A stretch of 64,000 nucleotides of DNA from Motiliproteus coralliicola (GTDB lineage: Bacteria > Pseudomonadota > Gammaproteobacteria > Pseudomonadales > Balneatricaceae): the NCBI RefSeq assembly GCF_003345655.1, contig NZ_QQOH01000001.1:248001-312000 (forward strand), in the 5' to 3' direction. This document shows, piece by piece, positions 1 through 9,611 of the stretch (its first letter is position 1; each line of letters opens with the position of its first letter). Both the position numbers and the translations under genes were made by a program. The notes beneath the pieces are model-generated. The model ran no database searches, was not told the origin of the DNA, and saw only the letters and a list, made by a program, of their open reading frames with translations.

Positions 1-56
1 TGCTTGCATCTTTCTGATGTGGTTTTTTTCGATGGCCGAATTTCGCGTTAGGGATA

Positions 57-84
57 TTGCATTTCGTCGCGGTGGCTCTACAAT
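57..84 (+). promoter_or_regulatory. Sigma-70 promoter of the tRNA cluster
   Basis: TTGCAT at 57-62 and TACAAT at 79-84 are separated by 16 bases and lie about 60 bases before the tRNA-Arg gene. The hexamers are close to consensus. The role in driving the tRNA cluster is inferred from position. Confidence 0.5.
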
Positions 85-146
85 TCGCACCACCTGAGCA
101 GACGCTGGTTGAATGTCTGCTTGGAGATTGAATGCGTTATCTGTGT

Positions 147-223
147 GCGCCCTTAGCTCAGCTGGATAGAGCAACGGCCTTCTAAGCCGTAGGTCACAGG
201 TTCGAATCCTGTAGGGCGTGCCA
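147..223 (+). tRNA. tRNA-Arg (anticodon TCT)
   Basis: A full cloverleaf can be folded by eye. The acceptor arm pairs 147-153 with 213-219, the anticodon stem ACGGC/GCCGT encloses a seven-base loop with TCT at its centre, the T-loop reads TTCGAAT, and CCA is encoded at 221-223. It reads AGA codons. It is first in a group of four tRNA genes before tig, the same order (Arg-His-Leu-His) as in Pseudomonas. Confidence 0.97.
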
Positions 224-294
224 TTCTGTTTAGTTCGGCTAGGCGGTCTGGTTAAGTGCTCGAATGCGAAACTATTTTTTGAAGAAAAAGAGGG

Positions 295-322
295 TTGCAT
301 TTCACGCTGTGCACGCTAAGAT
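295..322 (+). promoter_or_regulatory. Second promoter within the tRNA cluster
   Basis: TTGCAT at 295-300 and TAAGAT at 317-322 are spaced by 16 bases and followed by a GC-rich stretch, as is common for stable-RNA promoters. It lies in the long gap between tRNA-Arg and the first tRNA-His. The first hexamer is identical to that of the promoter at 57. The assignment is inferred from sequence only. Confidence 0.45.
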
Positions 323-420
323 ACGCGCCACCTCGACAAGCGGGGTATCTAGAGTGGCTTAGATCACTCATCGCAGAAGCTATTCTGCGGATCGATCGAA
401 AGGTCGAAATTTGCATAATG

Positions 421-496
421 GTGGGCGTAGCTCAGTTGGTAGAGCCCCGGATTGTGATTCCGGTGGTCGTGGGTTCGAGCCCCATCGCCCACCCCA
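421..496 (+). tRNA. tRNA-His (anticodon GTG), copy 1
   Basis: The acceptor stem GTGGGCG/CGCCCAC, discriminator C at 493 and encoded CCA at 494-496 fit tRNA-His. The anticodon loop has GTG. The base at 420 is G, so the extra 5' G (G-1) typical of tRNA-His is encoded, and the mature RNA probably starts at 420. The second copy at 616-691 is identical. Confidence 0.97.
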
Positions 497-513
497 TTAT
501 GCAACCTGTCATT

Positions 514-598
<85 letters not shown>

Positions 599-615
599 TG
601 ACAGCTTAAGAGATG

Positions 616-691
616 GTGGGCGTAGCTCAGTTGGTAGAGCCCCGGATTGTGATTCCGGTGGTCGTGGGTTCGAGCCCCATCGCCCACCCCA
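616..691 (+). tRNA. tRNA-His (anticodon GTG), copy 2
   Basis: It is an exact duplicate of the gene at 421-496. Identity extends a few bases into both flanks (418-497 against 613-692), including the encoded G-1 position (615). CCA is encoded at 689-691. The 17-base spacing to tRNA-Leu suggests one co-transcribed, processed precursor. Confidence 0.97.
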
Positions 692-881
692 TCTCTGACA
701 CTCTCTTCTTACTCTCTCCATTCTATAGATTCACTATCTTTCGATGCCGGTTAGGTTGTGGCCGAATTGTGTCGGTTACGCTTGACTCCGTAGCAGTGAT
801 GGCAGAAAATTTCGCCCCTTTAGTTTTAGCTGTGGCGGCGAATGGTTCGGCCGCGAGTAATTACATTTGTGAGGAAAATCC

Positions 882-2240
882 ATGCAAGTTTCTGTTGAGG
901 CGACTTCTTCCCTTGAGCGCCAGATGACGGTAACCGTTCCTGCCGAGCGGATCGAGGATGATGTCAATAGTCGGTTAAAACAGACTGCGCGTACTGCTCG
1001 TATCGACGGCTTCCGTCCTGGCAAAGTGCCGATGAAGGTGCTCAAGCGCCGTTACGGTGCTGGTGTTCGCCAAGAAGTGCTGGGTGAAGTGATCCAGCAG
1101 TCTTTCTACGAAGCGGTCACCCAGGAAAAACTGAAGCCGGCTGGCGGCCCGAACATCGAGCCGAAGCAGAGCGAAGAAGGTCAGGATTTCCAATACGTGG
1201 CGACTTTCGAAGTTTATCCGGAAATCGCCCTGGCTGATTACTCCGCTGCTGAAATCGTCAAGGAAACTTCTGAAGTTGCCGATGCCGACGTTGAAGAGAT
1301 GGTTGAGACTCTGCGCAAGCAGCACTCCACCTTCAGCGATGTAGAACGCGCGTCCGAAGACGGTGATCAGCTGAATATTGACTTTGAAGGCTTCAAAGAT
1401 GGTGAAGCGTTCGAGGGTGGCAAGGCTGAAGGGCACGATCTGGTGATCGGTTCAAGCACCATGATCCCGGGTTTCGAAGATGGTCTGGTTGGCAAGTCCG
1501 CCGGCGAAGAGCTTGAGCTGGAGCTGACTTTCCCGGAGCAGTATCACTCTGAAGAGCTGGCCGGTCAGGCAGTTGTGTTCAAAGTTAAGGTCAACAAGGT
1601 TTCTGCGCCAGAGCTGCCGGAGCTGGATGCCGAATTCTTCAACAAGTTCGGTATTGAAGAGAGCGACCTGGACGGCTTCAAAGGCGAAATTCGCAACAAC
1701 ATGGAGCGCGAAGTCAAGCAGGCGCTGCATGCCAAGCTGAAAAACAAGGTTCTGAACGAACTGGTTAACCTGAATGACATCGACGTGCCTCAGGCGCTGA
1801 TCGACGGTGAAGTGGATCGTCTGCGTCAGCAGGCGGTACAGCAGTTTGGTGGTGGTGCCAACATCGACGCCAGCGCATTGCCGGCTGAGCTGTTTGCCGA
1901 TCAGGCCAAGCGTCGTGTTTCCATCGGCCTACTGGTCGGTGAGCTGATTCAAGCCAACGAACTGAAGGCCGATGCTGACCGTGTTCGTTCCACCATCGAA
2001 GAGATGGCTCAAACTTACCAGCAGCCGCAGGAAGTGATCGACTACTACTACGGCAACCAAGAGCAGTTGGCTCAGGTTGAGGCGTTGGTTCTGGAAGATC
2101 AGGTTGTTGATCTGCTGGCTTCTCAGGCCAAGGTAACCGAAGAAGCGGTTTCTTATCAGGATGCGATCAAGCCGGCTCAGCCGGAAGAGGCTGAAGAAGC
2201 TCCTGAGGCGGAAGAAGAGAAGGCGGAAGCCGCTGAATAA
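882..2240 (+). CDS. tig: Trigger factor, ribosome-bound chaperone and peptidyl-prolyl isomerase
   Basis: Trigger factor binds the ribosome near the peptide exit tunnel and holds nascent chains. The 452-residue protein has the N-terminal ribosome-binding domain (about 1-115, including the FRPGKVP loop near residue 45), the central FKBP-type isomerase domain (about 150-245) and the helical C-terminal chaperone arms. The tail is very rich in Glu and Ala. Length is slightly over the E. coli 432. The ATG start follows a GAGGA ribosome site. A strong terminator at 2286 separates it from clpP, so tig appears to be its own unit, though the tig-clpP-clpX-lon order is the standard one. Confidence 0.97.
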   Translation: MQVSVEATSSLERQMTVTVPAERIEDDVNSRLKQTARTARIDGFRPGKVPMKVLKRRYGAGVRQEVLGEVIQQSFYEAVTQEKLKPAGGPNIEPKQSEEGQDFQYVATFEVYPEIALADYSAAEIVKETSEVADADVEEMVETLRKQHSTFSDVERASEDGDQLNIDFEGFKDGEAFEGGKAEGHDLVIGSSTMIPGFEDGLVGKSAGEELELELTFPEQYHSEELAGQAVVFKVKVNKVSAPELPELDAEFFNKFGIEESDLDGFKGEIRNNMEREVKQALHAKLKNKVLNELVNLNDIDVPQALIDGEVDRLRQQAVQQFGGGANIDASALPAELFADQAKRRVSIGLLVGELIQANELKADADRVRSTIEEMAQTYQQPQEVIDYYYGNQEQLAQVEALVLEDQVVDLLASQAKVTEEAVSYQDAIKPAQPEEAEEAPEAEEEKAEAAE

Positions 2241-2285
2241 GCGCGTTTTCGTTGACCGGGCGCGGCTCGGTTGATATCTATACAA

Positions 2286-2320
2286 ACGGCAGTCGGCGAT
2301 AACGCCGCCTGCCGTTTTTT
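2286..2320 (+). terminator. Rho-independent terminator after tig
   Basis: A GC-rich hairpin (left arm from ACGGCAG at 2286, right arm ending CTGCCGT) with a four-base loop is followed by six Ts. It lies 45 bases after the tig stop codon. Confidence 0.9.
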
Positions 2321-2356
2321 ATCGCTATGCGACTGGTGTATTTTAGGTCGCTAGCG

Positions 2357-2384
2357 TGCATCGGACCGGGAGGGTCCGGATGCA
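2357..2384 (+). promoter_or_regulatory. Hairpin in the clpP leader
   Basis: TGCATCGGACC (2357-2367) pairs with GGTCCGGATGCA (2373-2384) with a single bulged G and a five-base loop. No T-run follows, so it does not look like a terminator. It lies about 33 bases before the clpP start, between the tig terminator and clpP, and may stabilise or regulate the clpP leader. Its function is unknown. Confidence 0.4.
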
Positions 2385-2417
2385 ATCTCCAATCAAGAAA
2401 CAGAATAAGGGTTTGCT

Positions 2418-3047
2418 ATGCAGAACGAGATTCCCGGCGCCAGCATTATCACTTCATCCGGTCTGGTGCCGATGGTGGTCGAGCAGACTGCGCGCGGTGA
2501 GCGTTCCTACGACATCTATTCGCGGCTGCTGAAAGAGCGGGTTATCTTCCTGGTTGGTCAGGTTGAAGACCATATGGCCAACCTGGTGGTGGCGCAGCTG
2601 CTGTTTTTGGAGTCAGAGAACCCGGACAAGGATATCCATCTGTACATTAACTCGCCAGGAGGCTCGGTGACTGCAGGTTTGTCGATCTACGACACCATGC
2701 AGTTTATCAAGCCGGATGTCAGCACCATGTGCCTGGGCCAGGCGGCCAGTATGGGAGCGCTGTTGCTGGCCGGTGGTGCCAAGGGTAAGCGTTACTGTCT
2801 GCCTCATTCGCGGATGATGATCCACCAGCCGCTGGGTGGCTACCAGGGTCAGGCAACCGATATCGAGATCCACACCCGTGAGATTCTGACGATCCGCGAG
2901 AAGCTGAATCGAATTCTGGCTGGCCATACTGGCCAAAGCATCGAGACTATTGCGCAGGATACCGAGCGAGACAATTTCATGGATGCTCAGGCTGCGGTTG
3001 ATTACGGATTGATCGACCAGATGGTCGAACAGCGTATGAGCGAATGA
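2418..3047 (+). CDS. clpP: ATP-dependent Clp protease proteolytic subunit
   Basis: ClpP is the barrel-shaped serine protease that degrades proteins unfolded by ClpX or ClpA in the cytoplasm. The catalytic triad is visible as Ser111 (in GQAASMG), His136 (in MMIHQP) and Asp185, numbering identical to E. coli ClpP including its short propeptide. The length of 209 residues is normal. clpX follows 93 bases downstream on the same strand without a terminator, so the two are likely co-transcribed and their products assemble as ClpXP. Confidence 0.98.
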   Translation: MQNEIPGASIITSSGLVPMVVEQTARGERSYDIYSRLLKERVIFLVGQVEDHMANLVVAQLLFLESENPDKDIHLYINSPGGSVTAGLSIYDTMQFIKPDVSTMCLGQAASMGALLLAGGAKGKRYCLPHSRMMIHQPLGGYQGQATDIEIHTREILTIREKLNRILAGHTGQSIETIAQDTERDNFMDAQAAVDYGLIDQMVEQRMSE

Positions 3048-3140
3048 CGCGCTAATATTATTCGATAGCAAGCTTGAAAAACCGGGTGCTTGTCTGCATT
3101 AATGAACAGATGAGTACCGTGTTGTAATTGAGGGAGTTGA

Positions 3141-4421
3141 ATGTCCGACGATATCAACGGAAAAGGTGGTGACGGGAAGCTGCTTTACTGCTCTTTCTGC
3201 GGCAAGAGCCAGGACGAAGTACGCAAGCTGATTGCCGGCCCATCCGTCTTTATCTGCGACGAGTGCGTTGATCTGTGCAATGACATCATCAGCGAGGAAG
3301 TGCAGGAACCTGGTGCGGAAGAAACCAGCGATCAGCTGCCGGCACCCCAGGAGATCAAACTGACCCTGGATGAGTACGTTATTGGTCAGGAGAAGGCCAA
3401 GCGTGTGCTCTCGGTGGCGGTTTATAACCACTACAAGCGGTTGCGTTACCAAAGTGGTCAGGACGAGGTTGAGCTGGGTAAGAGTAATATCCTGCTGATC
3501 GGTCCGACCGGTAGTGGCAAGACGTTGCTGGCCCAAACGCTGGCTCGGCTGTTGAATGTGCCTTTTACCATCGCTGACGCCACCACGCTGACCGAAGCGG
3601 GTTATGTGGGTGAAGATGTAGAAAACATCATTCAAAAGTTGCTGCAAAAGTGCGACTACGATGTCGATAAGGCCCAGATGGGTATTGTTTACATCGATGA
3701 GATCGACAAGATTTCGCGTAAGTCGGACAACCCGTCGATCACTCGTGACGTATCCGGTGAGGGGGTGCAGCAGGCGCTGTTGAAGCTGATTGAAGGTACC
3801 GTGGCCTCGGTGCCGCCGCAGGGCGGTCGTAAGCATCCGCAGCAGGAGTTCCTGCAGGTCGATACCTCTAATATCCTGTTTATCTGTGGCGGCGCTTTTG
3901 CCGGGCTGGAGAAGGTGATTCAGGATCGCTCTGAGAAGAGCAGTATCGGTTTTGCTGCCTCGGTAAGCTCCAAGGATAATGGCAAGAGTGTGGGTGAAAC
4001 CCTGCTCGATGTAGAAGCTGAAGATCTGGTCAAATATGGTCTGATCCCCGAGTTTGTCGGTCGTCTGCCGATGGTGGCGACGCTGGCGGAACTGGATGAA
4101 GAAGCGCTGATGCGGATTCTGACAGAGCCGAAGAATGCGCTGACCCGTCAGTATCAGAAGCTGTTCGAGATGGAAGGTGCTGATGTCGACTTCCGTGAGG
4201 ATGCGCTCAAGGCCGTAGCTCAAAAAGCGATGGAGCGGAAAACCGGTGCCCGAGGATTGCGCTCTATTCTGGAAGCAGCGTTGCTGGATATCATGTTCAA
4301 CCTGCCGTCGCTGGAGAATGTCAGTAAAGTCGTGATCGACGAAGGGGTGATCCGAGAGGAATCCGAGCCTTTGATGATCTATGATACTGCTGAGCCTGCT
4401 AAGGCGGCACCTGACGAGTAA
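3141..4421 (+). CDS. clpX: ATP-dependent unfoldase ClpX
   Basis: ClpX is the AAA+ ring that recognises tagged substrates such as ssrA-tagged peptides, unfolds them and feeds them to ClpP. The N-terminal zinc-binding domain has Cys17, Cys20, Cys39 and Cys42. Walker A is GPTGSGKT at 121-128 and Walker B is IVYIDEID. At 426 residues it matches the E. coli length of 424. The ATG is preceded by GAGGGAG. A terminator follows at 4436. Confidence 0.98.
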   Translation: MSDDINGKGGDGKLLYCSFCGKSQDEVRKLIAGPSVFICDECVDLCNDIISEEVQEPGAEETSDQLPAPQEIKLTLDEYVIGQEKAKRVLSVAVYNHYKRLRYQSGQDEVELGKSNILLIGPTGSGKTLLAQTLARLLNVPFTIADATTLTEAGYVGEDVENIIQKLLQKCDYDVDKAQMGIVYIDEIDKISRKSDNPSITRDVSGEGVQQALLKLIEGTVASVPPQGGRKHPQQEFLQVDTSNILFICGGAFAGLEKVIQDRSEKSSIGFAASVSSKDNGKSVGETLLDVEAEDLVKYGLIPEFVGRLPMVATLAELDEEALMRILTEPKNALTRQYQKLFEMEGADVDFREDALKAVAQKAMERKTGARGLRSILEAALLDIMFNLPSLENVSKVVIDEGVIREESEPLMIYDTAEPAKAAPDE

Positions 4422-4435
4422 GTCGTTACCATTCG

Positions 4436-4462
4436 AAAAAAGGGCCTTGGTGGCCCTTTTTT
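4436..4462 (+). terminator. Rho-independent terminator after clpX
   Basis: GGGCC pairs with GGCCC around a short loop, flanked by a run of As upstream and six Ts downstream, just after the clpX stop. It closes the clpP-clpX unit. Confidence 0.88.
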
Positions 4463-4483
4463 GTTTGTCCAATCAAGCCGGGG

Positions 4484-4508
4484 CTTGTAATTGCGTCGTT
4501 CGCCCCAA
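4484..4508 (+). promoter_or_regulatory. Heat-shock (sigma-32 type) promoter for lon
   Basis: CTTGTA at 4484-4489 and CCCCAA at 4503-4508 are separated by 13 bases. This matches the sigma-32 pattern CTTGAA-N13-CCCCAT with one mismatch in each element. It lies about 90 bases before lon, which is a sigma-32 gene in E. coli. The sequence match is seen; heat-shock control is inferred. Confidence 0.6.
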
Positions 4509-4599
4509 TCATCATTAGCGTTACCACGGCCCAATGCCGAGCGTTCCACTCTAGCGGGCAGTCTATCGCCCGTGTGTCATCATTCTAGAGGCGTTTGTT

Positions 4600-7023
4600 A
4601 TGGATCTTGATCAGAATTCAGCTACCTCATCATCGCAGCTTCCGTTGCTACCGCTGCGCGATGTGGTTGTTTATCCCCATATGGTTATCCCGTTGTTTGT
4701 CGGTCGCGATAAGTCGATCAATGCGCTTGAGCTGGCGATGGAGGGGGACAAGGAGATTCTGCTGGTTGCCCAGAAGAATGCTTCAGTGGACGAGCCGACC
4801 GAGGAGGATATTTTCTCCGTCGGTACCGTGGCTAATATTTTGCAGCTGCTGAAACTGCCGGACGGCACCGTCAAAGTGCTGGTAGAGGGGGCCTATCGGG
4901 CCAAGATCGATAACGTTATCGATACCGAGCAGCATTGGGTGGCGGATTACACCGAGCTGGAAGTGTCCGAGCTCGATGCCGAAGGCGATGTGTTTGTCCG
5001 CACCGTGCTGTCACAGTTCGAGCGTTATGTGCAGCTGAACAAGAAGATACCTTCCGAGGTGTTGTCTTCACTGTCGTCGATCGACAACCCGCTGCGCCTG
5101 GGCGATACCATCGCGGCCCATGTCACTGCCAAGCTGGATGAGAAGCAGCATCTGTTGGAGATGACCGACACCCGTGAGCGCCTTGAGCGGCTGATGGCGT
5201 TGATGGAGTCTGAGATCGATCTGGTCAATGTCGAGAAGCGGATTCGTGGCCGGGTCAAGAAGCAGATGGAGAAGAGTCAGCGCGAGTACTATCTGAACGA
5301 GCAGATGAAGGCGATCCAGAAGGAGCTGGGTGACCTGGATGAAGCGGGGCCGAATGAGATCGAGCAGCTTCGTCAGAAGATTGATGACGTCGGAATGCCG
5401 AAAGAAGCGAAGGACAAGGCGATCAACGAGTACAACAAGCTGAAGATGATGTCGCCGATGTCGGCTGAGGCGACCGTGGTACGCTCCTATATCGACTGGA
5501 TGGTCAGTCTGCCTTGGAAGAAGCGCTCCAAGGTGCGTCATGATCTGACTCGTGCTGAAGAGGTGCTGGAAGCCGATCACTATGGCCTGGATGAGGTCAA
5601 GGAGCGGATTCTTGAGTACTTGGCCGTCCAGCAGCGGGTGCGCAAGCTCAAGGGGCCTGTGCTGTGCCTGGTAGGTCCTCCGGGGGTCGGTAAGACTTCT
5701 CTGGGGCAGTCGATTGCCCGTGCGACCAACCGTAAATATGTTCGTATGGCGCTCGGTGGGGTGCGGGATGAAGCGGAGATCCGTGGTCATCGACGTACCT
5801 ATATCGGCTCCATGCCCGGTAAGCTGCTGCAGAAGATCTCCAAGGTTGGGGTGAAAAATCCGCTGTTCCTGCTCGATGAGATCGACAAAATGGGTATGGA
5901 TCAGCGTGGAGACCCCGCCTCGGCGCTGCTGGAGGTGCTGGATCCGGAGCAGAATCATACCTTTAACGACCATTACCTGGAGGTCGATTATGATCTGTCC
6001 GACGTGATGTTCGTCTGTACTTCAAACTCGATGAACATCCCTGGTCCACTGCTGGACCGGATGGAGATCATTCGTATCCCAGGCTACACCGAGGATGAAA
6101 AGGTCAAGATCGCCGAGCGCTATTTGATTCCCAAGCAGCTCAAAACCAATGGCTTGAAAGAGGGTGAAGCGAGTCTGTCCGAAGATTCGGTTCGCGACCT
6201 GATCCGCTACTACACCCGCGAGGCCGGGGTTCGTGGGCTTGAGCGTGAAATTGCCAAGATTCTGCGTAAGGTGGTCAAGGAGAAGTCGCTGAAGCAGCTG
6301 GGTGCCGAGCCCAAAGCGATTGAGCCGGATGATCTTGAGCATTACAGCGGGGTTCGCAAGCACAACTTCGGCGTGGCGGAAGAGAAGGATGTGGTAGGTC
6401 GCGTTACCGGGCTGGCCTGGACGCAGGTCGGTGGTGATATTCTGACCATCGAGTCGGCGGTTGTGCCGGGTAAGGGACGTCAGATCCATACCGGCTCCCT
6501 AGGTGATGTGATGAAGGAGTCGATTCAAGCGGCGTTGACCGTCGTGCGCAGTCGAGCGGACAGCCTGGGAATCGAGGCCGACTTCCATGAAAAGCAGGAT
6601 GTCCATATCCATGTTCCTGAGGGGGCTACGCCTAAGGATGGCCCGAGCGCAGGTATCGGAATGTGCACCGCGCTGGTGTCGGCGTTGACCGATATTCCGG
6701 TCCGTTCCGATGTAGCGATGACCGGTGAAATTACCCTTCGGGGACAGGTTTTGCCAATCGGTGGGCTGAAGGAAAAACTGCTTGCTGCTCACCGAGGTGG
6801 TATTAAAACGGTGTTGATACCCGATGAAAATTTGCGGGATTTGAAAGAAATTCCGGACAACATCAAGCAAGAACTTGAAATTATCCCGGTGAAATGGATT
6901 GATGAGGTCCTGGCAATCGCTTTGGCGTATCAACCAAAACCGGCAAAAAGTCAATCGGAAAAAGCGGTCGCGGATAAGAAAAAAACGACTAAATCCGGTC
7001 CGGATCAAATCAGCACCCATTAG
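4600..7023 (+). CDS. lon: ATP-dependent Lon protease
   Basis: Lon degrades damaged and short-lived regulatory proteins in the cytoplasm. The 807 residues contain the N-terminal substrate-binding domain (about 15-205), coiled coil, AAA+ module with Walker A GPPGVGKT from residue 359, and the protease domain with the Ser-Lys dyad: Ser683 in KDGPSAG and Lys726 in the GGLKEK segment, spaced 43 apart as in E. coli Ser679/Lys722. A Lys/Ser-rich tail of about 25 residues extends beyond the E. coli protein. lon lies between the clpX terminator and hupB, each with its own promoter. Confidence 0.98.
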   Translation: MDLDQNSATSSSQLPLLPLRDVVVYPHMVIPLFVGRDKSINALELAMEGDKEILLVAQKNASVDEPTEEDIFSVGTVANILQLLKLPDGTVKVLVEGAYRAKIDNVIDTEQHWVADYTELEVSELDAEGDVFVRTVLSQFERYVQLNKKIPSEVLSSLSSIDNPLRLGDTIAAHVTAKLDEKQHLLEMTDTRERLERLMALMESEIDLVNVEKRIRGRVKKQMEKSQREYYLNEQMKAIQKELGDLDEAGPNEIEQLRQKIDDVGMPKEAKDKAINEYNKLKMMSPMSAEATVVRSYIDWMVSLPWKKRSKVRHDLTRAEEVLEADHYGLDEVKERILEYLAVQQRVRKLKGPVLCLVGPPGVGKTSLGQSIARATNRKYVRMALGGVRDEAEIRGHRRTYIGSMPGKLLQKISKVGVKNPLFLLDEIDKMGMDQRGDPASALLEVLDPEQNHTFNDHYLEVDYDLSDVMFVCTSNSMNIPGPLLDRMEIIRIPGYTEDEKVKIAERYLIPKQLKTNGLKEGEASLSEDSVRDLIRYYTREAGVRGLEREIAKILRKVVKEKSLKQLGAEPKAIEPDDLEHYSGVRKHNFGVAEEKDVVGRVTGLAWTQVGGDILTIESAVVPGKGRQIHTGSLGDVMKESIQAALTVVRSRADSLGIEADFHEKQDVHIHVPEGATPKDGPSAGIGMCTALVSALTDIPVRSDVAMTGEITLRGQVLPIGGLKEKLLAAHRGGIKTVLIPDENLRDLKEIPDNIKQELEIIPVKWIDEVLAIALAYQPKPAKSQSEKAVADKKKTTKSGPDQISTH

Positions 7024-7056
7024 GCTGTAGCCCGCATCTTTTCTTGGCTGTAGCGC

Positions 7057-7086
7057 TTGACACTCGTTTTGAGCAGTTGGTATAAA
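7057..7086 (+). promoter_or_regulatory. Sigma-70 promoter of hupB
   Basis: A perfect TTGACA at 7057-7062 and TATAAA at 7081-7086 are spaced by 18 bases and lie 71 bases before the hupB start codon. This is one of the clearest promoters in the window. Confidence 0.8.
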
Positions 7087-7157
7087 GTGCGTCGAGCTAG
7101 TCCTGTTGGGTATGGGTAAAGAAGAAAAAATTATACTTTCTTAGAAGGGGAATATAA

Positions 7158-7430
7158 GTGAATAAGTCTGAGTTGATTGATGCGATTGCGGCTTCAGCTG
7201 ATCTGTCAAAAGCGTCTGCCGGTCGTGCTCTGGATGCAGCATTGGACGCTGTAACTGGTGCGCTGAAAGACGGCGACAGCGTTGCTCTGGTTGGTTTCGG
7301 TACTTTCTCTGTTAAAGAGCGTGCAGCGCGCACCGGCCGTAACCCGCAAACCGGTAAGCCGATCGAAATCGCAGCAGCCAACGTTCCGACTTTCAAAGCC
7401 GGTAAGGCGCTGAAGGACGCGGTTAACTGA
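7158..7430 (+). CDS. hupB: Nucleoid protein HU-beta
   Basis: HU is a small abundant dimer that binds and bends DNA without strict sequence preference and compacts the nucleoid. The 90 residues start [11 protein letters not shown] and include the DNA-binding beta-arm with the RNPQTG signature, followed by the [12 protein letters not shown] segment. The start is GTG at 7158, 8 bases after the AGAAGGGG ribosome site. The location after lon is conserved in gammaproteobacteria. A perfect stem-loop and then tRNA-Asp follow within 50 bases. Confidence 0.98.
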   Translation: MNKSELIDAIAASADLSKASAGRALDAALDAVTGALKDGDSVALVGFGTFSVKERAARTGRNPQTGKPIEIAAANVPTFKAGKALKDAVN

Positions 7431-7444
7431 TTGAGCTGTTGATG

Positions 7445-7471
7445 AGTCGCAGCCTGGTACCGGTTGCGACT
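7445..7471 (+). other. Stem-loop between hupB and tRNA-Asp
   Basis: AGTCGCAGCC (7445-7454) pairs with GGTTGCGACT (7462-7471) through ten pairs including one G-T, with a seven-base loop. There is no T-run. It is either a weak terminator for hupB or an RNA-processing site separating the hupB message from tRNA-Asp, whose gene starts 6 bases later. Confidence 0.55.
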
Positions 7472-7476
7472 GTTAC

Positions 7477-7553
7477 GGAGCGGTAGTTCAGTTGGTTAGA
7501 ATACCGGCCTGTCACGCCGGGGGTCGCGGGTTCGAGTCCCGTCCGTTCCGCCA
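7477..7553 (+). tRNA. tRNA-Asp (anticodon GTC)
   Basis: Acceptor stem GGAGCGG/CCGTTCC (one G-T pair), anticodon loop with GTC, T-loop TTCGAGT, discriminator G and encoded CCA at 7551-7553. A terminator follows within 10 bases. No strong separate promoter is visible after hupB, so it may be transcribed from the hupB promoter. Confidence 0.97.
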
Positions 7554-7562
7554 ATGAAAAAG

Positions 7563-7589
7563 GCGCATCAGTTTGGATGCGCTTTTTTT
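7563..7589 (+). terminator. Rho-independent terminator after tRNA-Asp
   Basis: GCGCATC pairs with GATGCGC around a six-base loop and is followed by seven Ts. Confidence 0.92.
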
Positions 7590-7666
7590 ATGAGTTTCAA
7601 ACCAGGCCGGGAGTCGCTCTCCCGACCGGTTCATGCCAATAATGGTTTTGCCAGATAGAGGGCAAC

Positions 7667-9541
7667 ATGCTTCAGAATCTCAGAGAGAGTTCCCAGGGAA
7701 TCATCGCCAAGATAATCGTTGGTTTTATTATCATCACCTTTGCACTTTGGGGGGTGGACTCTCTGGTCGGCTTGGCGTCAGATCCCGGCGCTCCGATCAC
7801 CGTCAATGATGTGGATATCACTGAAGGTGAGATCATGAACGGAGTCGAGCTGCAGCGTCGCCAGCTGATTGCCCAGATGGGCTCCAGCATTGACCCGAGC
7901 CTGCTGGAAGATAATCTGTTGCGTGCCGGCGTGATCGAGCGTTTGATTGAGCAATCGTTGTTGCTGCAGTCGGCTGATCGTAAAGGCTTGGCTGTGGGTA
8001 AGCAGCAGCTGGATCAGATCATCGTCAACACTCCGGACTTTCAAGTTGACGGTCGTTTCGATCAGGACCAGTTCCGCGCCATTTTGCGTAATGCCGGCCT
8101 GACGCCGATGATGTACCAGGACCTGCTCAGAAAAGAGATTCTGATGGGGCAGGAGCGCCAGGCGATTGCGATGACTGCCTTTGCGCTGGAGAACGAAGCC
8201 CAGGCCGTGGCGGCAATTGATCGTCAGAGCCGGGACACCTATTACCGGATTTTGTCTCAGCAGGAGGCACTGTCCGAAGTGTCGGTCGATGAAACCGAGA
8301 TCGAGACCTATTACCGCGATAACCAAGCCGGTTTTATGGCGGCTGAGCAGGTATCGCTGGAATATCTAGAGCTGGATCGTGCATCGTTGGAAGCCGATGT
8401 CGCACTCGATGAGGCGGCACTGCAGACCCAGTATGATCAACTGCTGGCTAACTACGAAGCCAGTGAAGCCCGTGATGCGGCCCATATCCTGATCACTATC
8501 AGCGACGAGCGCACTGCGGAGCAGGCGCGTGAGCTGGCCGAGCAATTGAAGGCTGAGATCGATGCCGGTTCAGACTTTGCCGAGTTGGCAGCTGCCAACT
8601 CCGATGATGCCGGTTCTGCAGCCGACGGCGGTGAGTTGGGCTTGGTCGAGCAGGGCGTGATGGTGGGTGCCTTTGAAGATGCCTTGTTCGCGCTTCAGGC
8701 GGGCGAAGTCTCCGCACCGGTGGAAACCGAGTTCGGCTACCATCTGATCAAACTCAATGGGATCGAAACAGGCGAAGCGCCCAGCTTTGAAGAGGTCCGT
8801 GCTGAGCTTGAAGCCGAGCAACGCGCCAGTAAGTCCGAAGCACGCTTTGTTGAGCTGTCCGAACAGCTGGCGGATATCAGCTTTTCGGCCCCGGATCTGC
8901 TTGATCCGGCCGACCAGCTGAGTCTGAATATCAAAACCACCGCGCCGTTCAGTCGTGATGGTGGCAGCGACCCGGTCGCTCAACATCCGCGTGTCCTGCA
9001 GCAGGCGTTTTCTGATGAGGTCCTGAACAGTGGCCACAACTCCGAACTGATCGAGCTGGGCAACGATCGTGTCGTGGTGATTCGTGTGAAGGAACACCTG
9101 CCGGAGCGAGCTCAGGATCTGTCTGAGGTGAAAGAGCAGATCGCCGCCACCCTGAAGCAGCAAAAAGCCGATGCATTGCTGATGGAGCAGGCTGATCAGC
9201 AGTTGGCTGATGCTAAGGGCCTGACCCTTGGGCAGTTGGGTGAAGCCCCGTGGCAGCACATGGACGGAGTAACCCGTTCGGAGGTCGCCTTGGATGCACA
9301 ATTGATCGACACCCTGTTTAATATGCCTAAGCCTCAGGATGGGCAGCTTAGTTGGGCAACTGCCAAGCTGAGCGACGGGGATGTCGCGGTGATCGGTGTT
9401 GCTGGAGTGACTCCTGGAGAAAGCCTCAGCGGTGATGATCTGAATGGCCTGCGAGGATTCCTGAGCAACCGTAAGGGCCAGTCCGACTATGTGGACCTGC
9501 TTAGCAGTTTGAAGAGTAGTGCCGAGATTGAGCGGCGCTGA
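7667..9541 (+). CDS. ppiD: Periplasmic membrane-anchored folding chaperone PpiD
   Basis: PpiD is held in the inner membrane next to the Sec translocon and helps newly exported proteins. The 624 residues show one N-terminal membrane segment (about 16-36), a SurA-like N-terminal region, one parvulin-type isomerase domain (about 270-365, starting at AAHILI and ending FGYHLIKL) and a second, degenerate C-terminal region. The length matches E. coli PpiD (623). Its place directly after hupB is conserved. A terminator follows at 9561. Confidence 0.93.
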   Translation: MLQNLRESSQGIIAKIIVGFIIITFALWGVDSLVGLASDPGAPITVNDVDITEGEIMNGVELQRRQLIAQMGSSIDPSLLEDNLLRAGVIERLIEQSLLLQSADRKGLAVGKQQLDQIIVNTPDFQVDGRFDQDQFRAILRNAGLTPMMYQDLLRKEILMGQERQAIAMTAFALENEAQAVAAIDRQSRDTYYRILSQQEALSEVSVDETEIETYYRDNQAGFMAAEQVSLEYLELDRASLEADVALDEAALQTQYDQLLANYEASEARDAAHILITISDERTAEQARELAEQLKAEIDAGSDFAELAAANSDDAGSAADGGELGLVEQGVMVGAFEDALFALQAGEVSAPVETEFGYHLIKLNGIETGEAPSFEEVRAELEAEQRASKSEARFVELSEQLADISFSAPDLLDPADQLSLNIKTTAPFSRDGGSDPVAQHPRVLQQAFSDEVLNSGHNSELIELGNDRVVVIRVKEHLPERAQDLSEVKEQIAATLKQQKADALLMEQADQQLADAKGLTLGQLGEAPWQHMDGVTRSEVALDAQLIDTLFNMPKPQDGQLSWATAKLSDGDVAVIGVAGVTPGESLSGDDLNGLRGFLSNRKGQSDYVDLLSSLKSSAEIERR

Positions 9542-9560
9542 GTCGCGCTGGTAACACCTT

Positions 9561-9583
9561 GGGAGCCGTAAGGCTCCCTTTTT
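9561..9583 (+). terminator. Rho-independent terminator after ppiD
   Basis: GGGAGCC pairs with GGCTCCC around the tetraloop GTAA and is followed by five Ts. It overlaps a possible upstream start codon of ruvC at 9582, which argues for the later ruvC start. Confidence 0.92.
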
Positions 9584-9611
9584 GATTGTCCTGACAGATG
9601 AGCAAAACAAC

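Noticed and set aside
3117-3132. Ter-like TGTTGTAATT between clpP and clpX as a possible Tus site
   Set aside because: It matches only the core of the E. coli Ter consensus, overlaps the clpX leader near the ribosome site, and no second copy was found in the window. A ten-base match of this kind is expected by chance.
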